The notes: generated by a model from the letters alone, not told the origin. Numbered from the stretch's first letter, positions 27,032 through 34,675 are shown. The stretch is 39,677 bases of DNA from an uncultured Erysipelotrichaceae bacterium (GCA_902801685.1 CADCIZ010000007.1:1-39677); one strand, 5' to 3'. A program made the numbers and translations.

Positions 27032-27190
27032 ATCATCACCATTGTATTTTTTTGCCACTTCTGCCACTTTTTTTAAACGGCACATTCATTAAATGCATCT
27101 AGAAATGCAACAAAAGATTAATTAATTATTTTATCAACCATTGACCATTTCTTACATCCTCAATTACATCTAACACATCATCTTCTTAAG

Positions 27191-28507
27191 TTACTTAGTT
27201 AATTCTCTAATTAGAAATGCAGCATATAATGGAACAGATTTAATCTTAGTATCTGGATTGTATCCAAAATCCTTAGTACTTAATCTTATCATATATTTTG
27301 GACTATATAACTCATTATAAACCTTTAAACTTTTAGATTGAGTATTATCATCTGCTTTTACCTCTATTGGAATAACACCATCATCTGTACTTAATAGAAA
27401 ATCTATCTCTGAATTTCTCGCACCTTTCCAATATAATAAATCTATACCATTTGCTTTTAATTGATTAGCTACATAGTTTTCAGTAATAATACCTTTATAT
27501 ATCTTCATATCATCTAAAACAATTGATTTTGCATCATTATTGACTATTCTATTAAATATTCCAACATCAGAATAATATACTTTAAATGTATCATTATCCA
27601 CAAAACCAAGAAGTGGCTTTTCAGGTAATTTTACGCACTTACAGATTTGAATCATATTACTTTCTTCTAGCCAATTTAGAGGTAGAGAATATTCCCTTGA
27701 TTTAGCGCTCGAATCAACTACAGAGTATTGAAATTTTTTTGATAAATTTTGTAACTGCGCAGATAATGATGAATATATTTTTCTAATTTTTAATGTTTCA
27801 TTAGAATTATTAACATGATTATTCATATCATTTTTATAGTCCTCTATGATATCATTTAAAATACTTAAATCATAATTATAATAATCGCTATTACATTCTA
27901 TCAATTTTTTTACACTATCAGGCATTCCACCAGATAACAAATAGCTTTTATATAACTCTAGCGCTTTATTATGTATTACTCCCATTGATTTATTATTTAT
28001 AAAGCATTCTTTTATATAATCAATTAACATATCTTCACCCTGTGCCATTAAAAACTCTTCAAAATCCATAGGATATAAGTATAATCTATTAACCTTTCCT
28101 ACTGGAAAAGGTTTTTTAAGTCTTGCAAGTTTTACACCAAGTAAACTTCCTGCACATATAATTCTAACATTACTATGATTCTCATTGAAATATTTTAATT
28201 CAGAAATTAGTTCTTCACACTGTTGAATCTCATCAATAAACAATATTGAATCTTCTTTCTCAAAATCAAAATCTATTAGTAATTTCAAATCATTATATTT
28301 TTGCTTAGAATTTTTATTCGATTTATATAGTTCAATTACATCAGTATCTTCAAAAAGATTTATCTTCTTATAATTCTTAAATTCATTTTTACAAAACTCA
28401 TCAATTATATATGTCTTACCACATTGTCTTACACCAAGTACAATAAGTGGTTTAAAGTTTTTATTACCCTTCCATTTTAGCAAATCATCATAAATTTTTC
28501 TTTTCAT
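27191..28507 (-). CDS. AAA ATPase with DUF4143 nuclease-like C-terminus
   Basis: A 438-residue ATP-binding protein. Walker A is GVRQCGKT (25-32) and Walker B is SILFIDEIQQ (87-96). The sensor region IICAGSLLGVKL and YLYPMDFEEFLMA are typical of this family. The C-terminal DUF4143 part has YWKGARNSEIDFLL...IPIEVKADD, a PD-(D/E)XK-like core with Asp, Glu and Lys in place. Cellular role is not known; such genes are scattered accessory genes. It lies between the VTC gene and cotH and seems inserted into that module. GGAGG precedes the ATG, and two 23-bp repeats lie in its promoter. Confidence 0.9.
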   Translation of the reverse strand: MKRKIYDDLLKWKGNKNFKPLIVLGVRQCGKTYIIDEFCKNEFKNYKKINLFEDTDVIELYKSNKNSKQKYNDLKLLIDFDFEKEDSILFIDEIQQCEELISELKYFNENHSNVRIICAGSLLGVKLARLKKPFPVGKVNRLYLYPMDFEEFLMAQGEDMLIDYIKECFINNKSMGVIHNKALELYKSYLLSGGMPDSVKKLIECNSDYYNYDLSILNDIIEDYKNDMNNHVNNSNETLKIRKIYSSLSAQLQNLSKKFQYSVVDSSAKSREYSLPLNWLEESNMIQICKCVKLPEKPLLGFVDNDTFKVYYSDVGIFNRIVNNDAKSIVLDDMKIYKGIITENYVANQLKANGIDLLYWKGARNSEIDFLLSTDDGVIPIEVKADDNTQSKSLKVYNELYSPKYMIRLSTKDFGYNPDTKIKSVPLYAAFLIRELTK

Positions 28508-28537
28508 ATCTATGCCTCCATAATTATCATATCACAC

Positions 28538-28560
28538 TTTACACTTTTTTGCACCCACTT
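28538..28560 (-). repeat. Promoter repeat A (possible operator)
   Basis: A 23-bp sequence reading AAGTGGGTGCAAAAAAGTG plus TAAA on the minus strand. It ends six bases upstream of an extended -10 (TGATATGAT, 28524-28532) and covers the -35 region of the AAA/DUF4143 gene. Confidence 0.6.
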
Positions 28561-28570
28561 ATGAGAACAA

Positions 28571-28593
28571 TTTACACCTTTTTGCACCCACTT
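28571..28593 (-). repeat. Promoter repeat B (possible operator)
   Basis: The second copy differs from copy A at one of 23 positions. The start-to-start distance is 33 bp, about three helical turns, so both copies face the same side of the DNA. Confidence 0.6.
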
Positions 28594-28648
28594 TTATATG
28601 AGCCTTACTTTTCTAACACATTCATAACAATCTCTTTAATCACCACAC

Positions 28649-28677
28649 TTTACATTTATTAAAATAATTACTATACT
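28649..28677 (+). promoter_or_regulatory. Promoter of cotH
   Basis: TTTACA (28649-28654) and TATACT (28672-28677) are 17 bp apart, directly before AGGTGAG and the cotH ATG at 28694. Confidence 0.6.
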
Positions 28678-28693
28678 ATTACTAGGTGAGATC

Positions 28694-29893
28694 ATGAAAA
28701 AAATAAAACTAATAATACCACTATTTATAATACTTATTATATCTATAATAACTACACTCTTTATTACTAAACAAGATAAAACAATAAAACCTATTAAAGT
28801 ACCTAGTATATATATTAATACTAAAGAAGAAATAAATGATAACTATATTAACTCTACTATAACTATTAATAATAAGCAATATAATAATACAAAAATAAAA
28901 CTAAGAGGACACATTACTAAATATGAAGATAAACATCCATATACCATTAAATTTAATAAAAAGATAAAACTATTTAATCTAACAGAATCTAAGAAATATG
29001 TATTACTTGCAAATACATTTGATAATTCACTTATGAGAAATAAATTAGTATATGACTTTGCAAATAAAACAAGTATTAAATATACAGTTAAATCTATGTA
29101 TGTAGATTTATATATTAACAATGAATATATAGGTAATTACCTTTTATGTGATAAAATAAAAGTAGCAAATAATAAAGTAAATATAGATAAGAATAATGAT
29201 TATTTATTAGAATATGATATATCAAATAATAATCTAGATAAAACAAGTATTACTACTAAAATAAATAAATGGCGATTTATTATTAGATCCCCTAAAAATA
29301 TAACAAAGAATAAACTAAGTAAACTAGATAAACTACTAAATAATATAGAAAAAGTATTACAAAGAAATAACTATAAAGAAATATCTAAATATATAGATAT
29401 AAACTCATTTATAGATACATACATCATAGAAGAATACTTTAAAGATGTAGACTGTAATCTAAGTTCATTATATATGTACTTTAAAGATAGTATTTTATAT
29501 GCAGGACCAATATGGGACTTTGATCAATCTATGGGACTTACACTAGATAGCGAATACAATACTAAATCTGGTAATTCAACAGAAGGACTATACTGTGATA
29601 AAAATATATTTAGAAAACTTCTAAATAATAAAGAATTTAAAAATAGAGTAATAAAAAGATATAACGAACTAAAAAAAGAAATAAAAAAACTATACACAGA
29701 TAATAATCATACAAAATCAGAAATAACTAAAAACTATATAATGTATAAAGATAGTCTAATAAGGAATAATTGCAAATGGAAAAAAGATATAGCATGTAAA
29801 AAAGAAGATTATAAACAAAGACTAGCATACGTAAGAAAATGGTTAAAGAATAGAAATGAATGGTTACTAAAAGAATACAATGAAAAGAGCTAA
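28694..29893 (+). CDS. CotH-family atypical protein kinase
   Basis: A 399-residue protein with an N-terminal membrane helix (about 5-25) and a CotH domain. Motifs are KLRGH...YTIKF (69-87), VLLANTFDNSLMRNKL (103-118), YVDLYINNEYIGNYLL (136-151) and GPIWDFDQSMGL (271-282), whose Asp residues fit the metal-binding DFD site. Spore CotH is a Ser kinase of coat proteins; membrane-anchored relatives are exported and found with VTC polymerases and DUF4956. Here it is divergent from that pair. The usual Gly-Asn-Ser after RG reads RGHIT, a divergence of the loop. No coat-protein gene is near, so spore function is not shown. Confidence 0.9.
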   Translation: MKKIKLIIPLFIILIISIITTLFITKQDKTIKPIKVPSIYINTKEEINDNYINSTITINNKQYNNTKIKLRGHITKYEDKHPYTIKFNKKIKLFNLTESKKYVLLANTFDNSLMRNKLVYDFANKTSIKYTVKSMYVDLYINNEYIGNYLLCDKIKVANNKVNIDKNNDYLLEYDISNNNLDKTSITTKINKWRFIIRSPKNITKNKLSKLDKLLNNIEKVLQRNNYKEISKYIDINSFIDTYIIEEYFKDVDCNLSSLYMYFKDSILYAGPIWDFDQSMGLTLDSEYNTKSGNSTEGLYCDKNIFRKLLNNKEFKNRVIKRYNELKKEIKKLYTDNNHTKSEITKNYIMYKDSLIRNNCKWKKDIACKKEDYKQRLAYVRKWLKNRNEWLLKEYNEKS

Positions 29894-29912
29894 CAACAGC
29901 TCCTTTTATTAT
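29885..29912 (+). terminator. Weak terminator of cotH
   Basis: A GAGCT/AGCTC stem with a six-base loop overlaps the cotH stop codon and is followed by CTTTTATT. Confidence 0.4.
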
Positions 29913-29954
29913 ACCTTTTACAAAACAACTCCCACCAAATGATAATAATTACTT

Positions 29955-30135
29955 AGTGGTAGTACATGTATTCTTACATATATAGTTTCACTCCCGCATC
30001 TAGGGTGCCGTCGTTCAACACAAACGGCAGACACTATAAGTGCTGCCTATTCCAATAATTAGACCCACAAATTATTGCACCTCGAATATAGCCCTACCTT
30101 CGTAGTTCACCTATTCCAACTTATAACCGGACAGT
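29955..30135. ncRNA. Unidentified GC-rich folded segment (candidate RNA)
   Basis: No coding frame fits here. Bases 30001-30120 hold 53 G/C of 120 (44%), far above the neighbouring DNA. Several hairpins can be drawn. On the minus strand they are CTAC-GAAG-GTAG inside GAATAG/CTATaTTC, CAATAATT/AATTATTG, GGCAG-CACT-TAT-AGTG-t-CTGCC, GCCGT/ACGGC and ATGTA-AGAA-TACAT. The word TTGGAATAGG recurs 65 bases apart. A TTTACA/GATAAT pair at about 29918 and a stem-loop at 30153-30180 would allow a plus-strand transcript of about 225 nt. The minus orientation remains possible. It may be the regulatory end of an insertion element. Confidence 0.45.
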
Positions 30136-30152
30136 TTTTCATATAGAGCAAA

Positions 30153-30180
30153 GTTGAGGATTTATACCCTCGACTCTTTT
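30153..30180 (+). terminator. Possible terminator after the GC-rich segment
   Basis: A 7-bp stem GTTGAGG/CCTCGAC (one G-T pair) with an 8-base loop is followed by TCTTTTC. The T-tract is moderate. Confidence 0.4.
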
Positions 30181-30251
30181 CATTGCTTATACGACATTTA
30201 TCTGCTAAAATATAAATAATAAAACAAAAATAAAAGAAAGCAGGTTGTCGT

Positions 30252-30353
30252 ATGAATGTAGTATATAATAGTCAAGATGAAATTGCAAGTAATATTGTTA
30301 AGATTTTAAAAAAATGTGGTATATCTAGAAAAACTCAACTTAATATTGTCTAA
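30252..30353 (+). pseudogene. Transposase N-terminal relic, 33 codons
   Basis: The ATG at 30252 opens MNVVYNSQDEIASNIVKILK and stops after GISRKTQLNIV. It resembles the first residues of IS4-like transposases of gut Firmicutes (recognised by pattern only). AGCAGG lies close upstream, and an 8-bp inverted repeat (ATACGACA/TGTCGTAT) flanks the leader. A strong plus-strand terminator follows at 30401. The body of the gene is missing, so this looks like an internally deleted element. Confidence 0.45.
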
Positions 30354-30400
30354 AAATGTTAGGGTAAACTCAAAAATAAAAGTCACAAATTATTATGATT

Positions 30401-30428
30401 ATGGAGTTATAATTAAACTCCATTTTTC
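30401..30428 (+). terminator. Terminator of the transposase relic
   Basis: A perfect 8-bp stem (ATGGAGTT/AACTCCAT) with a 7-base loop runs into five T. It is the likely right-hand part of the deleted insertion element. The following bases 30429-30526 hold no gene, only the weak hairpin after the HTH gene (AACAAAA/TTTTGTT near 30517-30541). Confidence 0.75.
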
Positions 30429-30526
30429 TATACCTTTATTCTCATAATGCACATGCTTTTTAACTAAGTTTTCTAATTCTTTTAAAATTTTACATATACA
30501 TATTTTAATAAAAAGCAACAAAAAGA

Positions 30527-30865
30527 CTAAACGTTTTGTTTAATAACGCCAGCCTTTTTTAATGTGTTATATATACAAGAATAACTTCTTTTACCATAGA
30601 ATTCACAGAATTTCTTTATACTAACATGGCTTCTTTTATATAGGTTAACTATGTAGTTTCTCTCTTCTTCTGTTAATGCATTATATGGCTTTTTAAAAGA
30701 GTTACCGTGTTTAAGTGATATAGTACCTTCTTTTACTTCTTTTTTTAAGTGTAGTAAGTATTTAGGATGATAACCTGTTACTGCTGCTATCTCCTTATAT
30801 GATAAAAATGTTTTACCAGCTAACTTCTTTTCAATTAATTCTATTGCTTGTCTTTTATTATTCAT
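30527..30865 (-). CDS. Small HTH protein resembling a transposase DNA-binding domain
   Basis: A 112-residue basic protein with two helix-turn-helix-like units. The first is FLSYKEIAAVTGYHPKYLLHLKKEV (about 20-44), the second LTEEERNYIVNLYKRSHVSIKKFCEFYGKRSYSCIYNTLKKAGV (64-107). The pattern resembles the N-terminal DNA-binding part of ISNCY/IS1202-type transposases, but no catalytic domain follows and the frame ends cleanly. It is nine bases after ruvB with its own GGAG and is read with ruvAB. It may be a domesticated regulator or recombination helper. Function unknown. Confidence 0.75.
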   Translation of the reverse strand: MNNKRQAIELIEKKLAGKTFLSYKEIAAVTGYHPKYLLHLKKEVKEGTISLKHGNSFKKPYNALTEEERNYIVNLYKRSHVSIKKFCEFYGKRSYSCIYNTLKKAGVIKQNV

Positions 30866-30874
30866 AATATTCTC

Positions 30875-31873
30875 CTAACTATTTTTTACTTCTAATCCTA
30901 AATGTTCATATGCTTTATTAGTTACTACTCTACCTCTACTTGTTCTTTTAATTAAACCAATCTGTAATAAGTATGGTTCATATACATCTTCTATTGTAGA
31001 TTGTTCTTCTCCTATACTAGATGCGATAGCTTCAATACCTACAGGTCCACCATTAAACTTATCTATGATAGATTTGAGTAAATGATAGTCTGTATCATCT
31101 AATCCTAATCTATCTACTCTAAGTTTATCTAGTGCGATTCTAGCAATGTTTAAATCTATCTTTCCATCTCCCATTACTAGTGCATAATCGCGTACTCTTC
31201 TAAATAATCTATTACATATTCTAGGAGTACCACGACTCCTCATGGCTAGTTCTTCTGCAGCATCTAAGTCAATATTACAATCTAGTACTTTACTTGTACG
31301 AAGTGCAATATTCTTTAATTCTTCTTGATTATAATAATTAAGTTTACAAGTAATACCAAATCTATCTCTTAGTGGACTTGTTAAATCTCCTGCACGTGTA
31401 GTTGCCCCTACTAGAGTAAATGGTGGAAGATCTATCTTTATACTTCTTGATGATGAATCTGCACCCACTATAATATCTAATGTATAATCTTCCATCGCAG
31501 AATAAAGTATTTCTTCTATAAACCTAGGAATACGATGTATTTCATCGATAAATAGGACATCTCCTTCTTCTAGACTAGAAAGTACTGCCGCAAGGTCTCC
31601 ACTTTTTTCAATAGCTGGTCCACTTGTTGTTTTTAAATTAACTCCAAGTTCATTAGCTATAATTCCTGCAAGTGTAGTTTTACCAAGTCCTGGTGGGCCA
31701 TATAGTAATACATGATCTAATGGTTCACCTCTCATTTTTGCAGCCTTAATAAATATAGATAAGTTTTCTTTATTCTCACTTTGTCCAATATATTCATCTA
31801 ATGTTTGTGGTCTAATTGTATTATCAAGTGAATCTTCATCCATGCTATCTGGTGTAAGTAATCTATTATCCAA
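30875..31873 (-). CDS. ruvB: Holliday junction helicase motor RuvB
   Basis: The 332-residue AAA+ motor of RuvAB drives branch migration. It shows [11 protein letters not shown], Walker [12 protein letters not shown], Walker [10 protein letters not shown], sensor 1 [21 protein letters not shown], and the C-terminal winged helix [22 protein letters not shown]...RTSRGR. The start is a TTG with GGAG eight bases upstream. The N-terminal MDNRLLTP resembles Bacillus RuvB (MDERLVS), whereas the next ATG has no ribosome binding site. It is 12 bases after ruvA. Confidence 0.98.
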   Translation of the reverse strand: MDNRLLTPDSMDEDSLDNTIRPQTLDEYIGQSENKENLSIFIKAAKMRGEPLDHVLLYGPPGLGKTTLAGIIANELGVNLKTTSGPAIEKSGDLAAVLSSLEEGDVLFIDEIHRIPRFIEEILYSAMEDYTLDIIVGADSSSRSIKIDLPPFTLVGATTRAGDLTSPLRDRFGITCKLNYYNQEELKNIALRTSKVLDCNIDLDAAEELAMRSRGTPRICNRLFRRVRDYALVMGDGKIDLNIARIALDKLRVDRLGLDDTDYHLLKSIIDKFNGGPVGIEAIASSIGEEQSTIEDVYEPYLLQIGLIKRTSRGRVVTNKAYEHLGLEVKNS

Positions 31874-31885
31874 AGTATCATCTCC

Positions 31886-32431
31886 TTATTTTAAAAGTAG
31901 TTTAAGTGCATCTTTAATCTGATTTTCTAAAGTCTTACTACTATCTATTTTAGAAAGTATTTTATTTATATCGTTTACTTTATAACCAAGTGCTTTTAAT
32001 GCTTCTATTAACTCTGTATTATTAACGGTATTAGTATTATTAGATACAAGTTTTCCTTTTAAATCTAATATTATTTGTCTAGCTACTTTATCCCCTATTT
32101 TAGGAAATTTCTTTAAGTATGTAACATCTTCTTTTTCTATGGCATCTATTATATTTGTATTAGAGTTGGTTGCAAACATAGGTAGTGCCATCTTACAACC
32201 TAATCCTTTTACTCCTATTAATTTTAAGAATAAATCTTTTTCTTCTTTTGTTTTAAATCCATATAAACTAAGTTCATCTTCTTTTACATATTGATAGATA
32301 TATACTTTAGTTTCTTCTTCTTTATAGGAATAAGGACTAGCTACATATACTATATATCCAATACCGTTATTATCTATAACAATATAATTAGCCTCAATTT
32401 CTGTAATCTTACCTTTTATATACTCATACAT
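31886..32431 (-). CDS. ruvA: Holliday junction DNA helicase subunit RuvA
   Basis: The 181-residue RuvA binds the four-way junction and loads RuvB. It has the N-terminal OB domain (MYEYIKGKITEIEANYIVIDNNGIGYIV), tandem HhH motifs (FLKLIGVKGLGCKMALPM and FPKIGDKVARQIILDLKGKL), and a C-terminal helical domain III (EALKALGYKVNDINKIL) that contacts RuvB. GGTGA precedes the ATG at 32431; a TTG two codons earlier is too close to it. Confidence 0.97.
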   Translation of the reverse strand: MYEYIKGKITEIEANYIVIDNNGIGYIVYVASPYSYKEEETKVYIYQYVKEDELSLYGFKTKEEKDLFLKLIGVKGLGCKMALPMFATNSNTNIIDAIEKEDVTYLKKFPKIGDKVARQIILDLKGKLVSNNTNTVNNTELIEALKALGYKVNDINKILSKIDSSKTLENQIKDALKLLLK

Positions 32432-32458
32432 TATCAATCACCCTAACTAGTTACTTTT

Positions 32459-32487
32459 AGTGTACCATAAATAAATTTATTTTACAA
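32459..32487 (-). promoter_or_regulatory. Promoter of ruvAB
   Basis: TTGTAA (32482-32487) and TACACT (32459-32464) are 17 bp apart, about 28 bases before the ruvA start. Confidence 0.5.
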
Positions 32488-32489
32488 CT

Positions 32490-32522
32490 AAATTAAAGAC
32501 ACATGTATTACTACATATGTCC
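32490..32522 (-). terminator. Terminator after the small membrane protein gene
   Basis: A 9-bp stem (GACATATGT/ACATGTGTC, one G-T pair) with a 6-base loop is followed by TTTAATTTAG. The T-tract is weak. Confidence 0.5.
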
Positions 32523-32529
32523 TACTGCA

Positions 32530-32832
32530 TTATTTTTTCTTAATAAAATATCTAATAGTATATCCTAGGAAAACTGCCATGACTATTACATATACCCAAA
32601 TTAGTATATCATATAATACATCTGATGTATAATTTCCTATAATATCTGGAATACTACTTGGTAAGTATTTTTCAATATGCTCTGATATTCCTTTTATTTC
32701 AATATTAACTACTAAATAACGAAATATTCTTAAAAATATATCTACAATTGCAACACCAATAACAACTTTATCTACTCTTCTAAAATAAAAAGCAATAACT
32801 GCAATAATAGTTATAATAATAATTGCATCCAT
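32530..32832 (-). CDS. Small membrane protein, 100 aa
   Basis: Three hydrophobic segments (about 2-17, 22-41 and 72-93) and a C-terminal KKK. The polar middle contains GISEHIEKYLPSSIPDIIG. I do not recognise a family. GGTG lies before the ATG. It lies alone between Rpn copy 2 and ruvAB. Confidence 0.65.
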   Translation of the reverse strand: MDAIIIITIIAVIAFYFRRVDKVVIGVAIVDIFLRIFRYLVVNIEIKGISEHIEKYLPSSIPDIIGNYTSDVLYDILIWVYVIVMAVFLGYTIRYFIKKK

Positions 32833-32901
32833 ATAACACCTCTATATACTTACTACTATTAAAATATATCACAAATTGTAGAAATGTGCAATAGAGTTTT
32901 T

Positions 32902-34017
32902 TTACAATTTATCAATTTCTTCTTTAGATAAACCTGTTGTATTAGAAATAATAGAAATATCAACTAATGCATCTTTTAATTTTTTTGCTATATCTTTCTT
33001 ATTTTTTTCAGTTACTTCTTTGGTTACTTTCTTTGTCACATCCTTCGTTACTTGTTCTGTTACATCTTTTGTTACTTGCTTTGTTACCTGTTCTGTTACC
33101 TGTTCTGTAATTTCTTCAGTTGCCTTTTTTACTTCATGACGCAAATCATATACATATGCCATCTTCATAGCTTTCTCTGCATCATACATGTAAACTAAAT
33201 TATCATCATTACTATATCTCTTCACAGTATCACCAATCTCCTTTAATACGTTATCATTTCCTGCTATCTTATACAATTCATCGATATTATCTATACCAAG
33301 CGATCCCACTACACGATCAAACTTAGATAACTCATTTGCATCTTTAGTATAACATAGTTTAGTATAATAATCTACATTAATATTGATGATTTTTAACTGT
33401 TCTGTATATCTATAAGTTATATCTTCTTCATCAAATACCCCCATCTTTGATAAATGTTTCTTGTTTGTATCAACAGTATTGAAATTGATTTGAATAACAT
33501 TATCAGTATCTTCTATAGCTCCTCCAAAAACATCTTCTATATAAATTATATTATCTTCATCATAATCAACATCACTTAATTCTATTTCTTCACATTCATC
33601 TTTATCAATTGGTTCATGACCTTTATTATCAACTTTAGAATTTTCAAGATAATCTTGCTGTCCTATAAGTCTACATAAGTACTTGAAGTTTCTTTCTTTA
33701 GACCAAATGAAAGATGAATTAATCTCAATATTACATAAACCTTCACCTTCAATCTCACATACTAAATCAACTGCTCTTTTCTTAATCTTTCTTGCAAGGC
33801 CAATTAATTCATTATTAATAATTCTAATTACTTTAACGTCTTTATTAAGAACTGTTGATAGAAGCATATCTAATCTTTCTAGATGATTTTCATCAGCAAA
33901 TACCTTCTTAAAAGACCTATCTACAAGCATCGGTACGACCTCTCCAGGTTCAAGTTCTCTAGTATACACACTAACCTTTTTACCTTTTATTCTTTTTAAC
34001 ATAATTTTTTTGCTCAT
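32902..34017 (-). CDS. Rpn-family PD-(D/E)XK nuclease/putative transposase, copy 2
   Basis: A 371-residue paralogue of the gene at 24720. It has the entry motif DRSFKKVF (33-40) and the core RAVDLVCEIEGEGLCNIEIN (81-100) with Asp84 and Glu98, again with Asn where Gln is usual. A variable acidic middle (135-205) and a C-terminal tail of VTxx units (303-337) follow, ending in the HTH-like ISIISNTTGLSKEEIDKL. GGAGG lies five bases before the ATG. The upstream sigma-H-like block is shared with copy 1, although the coding sequences have diverged widely. Confidence 0.82.
   Translation of the reverse strand: MSKKIMLKRIKGKKVSVYTRELEPGEVVPMLVDRSFKKVFADENHLERLDMLLSTVLNKDVKVIRIINNELIGLARKIKKRAVDLVCEIEGEGLCNIEINSSFIWSKERNFKYLCRLIGQQDYLENSKVDNKGHEPIDKDECEEIELSDVDYDEDNIIYIEDVFGGAIEDTDNVIQINFNTVDTNKKHLSKMGVFDEEDITYRYTEQLKIININVDYYTKLCYTKDANELSKFDRVVGSLGIDNIDELYKIAGNDNVLKEIGDTVKRYSNDDNLVYMYDAEKAMKMAYVYDLRHEVKKATEEITEQVTEQVTKQVTKDVTEQVTKDVTKKVTKEVTEKNKKDIAKKLKDALVDISIISNTTGLSKEEIDKL
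33007..33111 (-). repeat. 12-bp coding repeats (EQVT/KDVT units) in Rpn copy 2
   Basis: About nine degenerate 12-base units encode the tetrapeptide xxVT, forming a polar, probably coiled-coil stalk. Confidence 0.75.
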
Positions 34018-34038
34018 GTAAACCTCCTTCTATATATA

Positions 34039-34067
34039 TTATTCGACAAAACTTTTATATTTCCTTC
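34039..34067 (-). promoter_or_regulatory. Sigma-H-type promoter of Rpn copy 2
   Basis: GAAGGAAAT (34059-34067) and GTCGAATAA (34039-34047) are 11 bp apart on the minus strand. They match the sigma-H consensus in both boxes and the spacing of copy 1. Confidence 0.7.
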
Positions 34068-34077
34068 TTTTTTCGTC

Positions 34078-34107
34078 AAAAAAAACAAGAAATTATAAAT
34101 TTCTTGT
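34078..34107 (-). terminator. Terminator of the infC-rpmI-rplT operon
   Basis: A perfect 10-bp stem (ACAAGAAATT/AATTTCTTGT, loop of three) is followed by eight T on the minus strand. Confidence 0.9.
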
Positions 34108-34126
34108 CAAGTATAACTAATAGTTA

Positions 34127-34675
34127 TTATTTTTCTAAAGCAGCAACTAATTCTGCCTTCTTCATTGTAGTATATCCTGAGATATTTTTTTCTTTGGCTA
34201 AACTTTTTAATTCAGCAACAGTCATTTTAGAATAATCAACTTTTTCTTTCTTTTCAACCTTAGCAGAACTCTTTTCTTCTACTTTTCTGGCAGTAGTTTT
34301 AGTTTCAGTTTTTGTAACTTTTGGAGCCTTACCAGTTTTTGCAAGTTCTACCAAATTAGCAAATGCAGCCTCATCATTAATAGCGATTTCACTTAACATC
34401 TTTCTATTAATTTCAACTCCAGCTTTATTTAAACCATTTATGAATTTAGAGTAACTAATACCATTCATTCTGCAAGCAGCATTGATTCTTGTAATCCATA
34501 ATTTACGCATTTCACGTTTGTTTTGTCTTCTATCTCTATATGCATATTTTAATGAATGCATTACTTGTTCTTTAGCTGTTTTGTATAATTTATGTTTACT
34601 TCCAAAATAACCTTTAGCTTGTTTTAAAACTTTAACTCTTCTATTTTTATGGATATTACTTCCTTTAACTCTCAT
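34127..34675 (-). CDS. rplT: Ribosomal protein L20 with an extra Rho-N/SAP-like domain
   Basis: Residues 1-114 are a full L20 ([66 protein letters not shown]). L20 helps 50S assembly and represses its own operon. Normal L20 ends near residue 118; this one continues to 182. A Lys/Thr/Glu linker (115-146) leads to a 35-residue unit, [22 protein letters not shown]...[11 protein letters not shown] (148-181). This fits the Rho-N/SAP helix-extended-loop-helix fold, which binds nucleic acid. The frame has no break and stops just before the operon terminator. GGAGG precedes the ATG. Confidence 0.95.
   Translation of the reverse strand: MRVKGSNIHKNRRVKVLKQAKGYFGSKHKLYKTAKEQVMHSLKYAYRDRRQNKREMRKLWITRINAACRMNGISYSKFINGLNKAGVEINRKMLSEIAINDEAAFANLVELAKTGKAPKVTKTETKTTARKVEEKSSAKVEKKEKVDYSKMTVAELKSLAKEKNISGYTTMKKAELVAALEK

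Noticed and set aside
27086-27190. A remnant gene between the VTC and AAA genes
   Set aside because: A 19-codon open stretch (EDDVLDVIEDVRNGQWLIK) exists but has no start and is too short to identify.
28538-28593. Two-repeat CRISPR
   Set aside because: The spacing of 10 bases between copies is too short for a spacer, and the position over a promoter fits an operator better.
29894-30526. A tRNA or known housekeeping RNA in the gene-poor stretch
   Set aside because: No cloverleaf with a TTCRA loop and CCA-like acceptor is found, and conserved words of RNase P, tmRNA and SRP RNA are missing.
33007-33111. Short tandem repeats as a CRISPR or VNTR outside genes
   Set aside because: The 12-bp period keeps the reading frame of the Rpn-like gene throughout.
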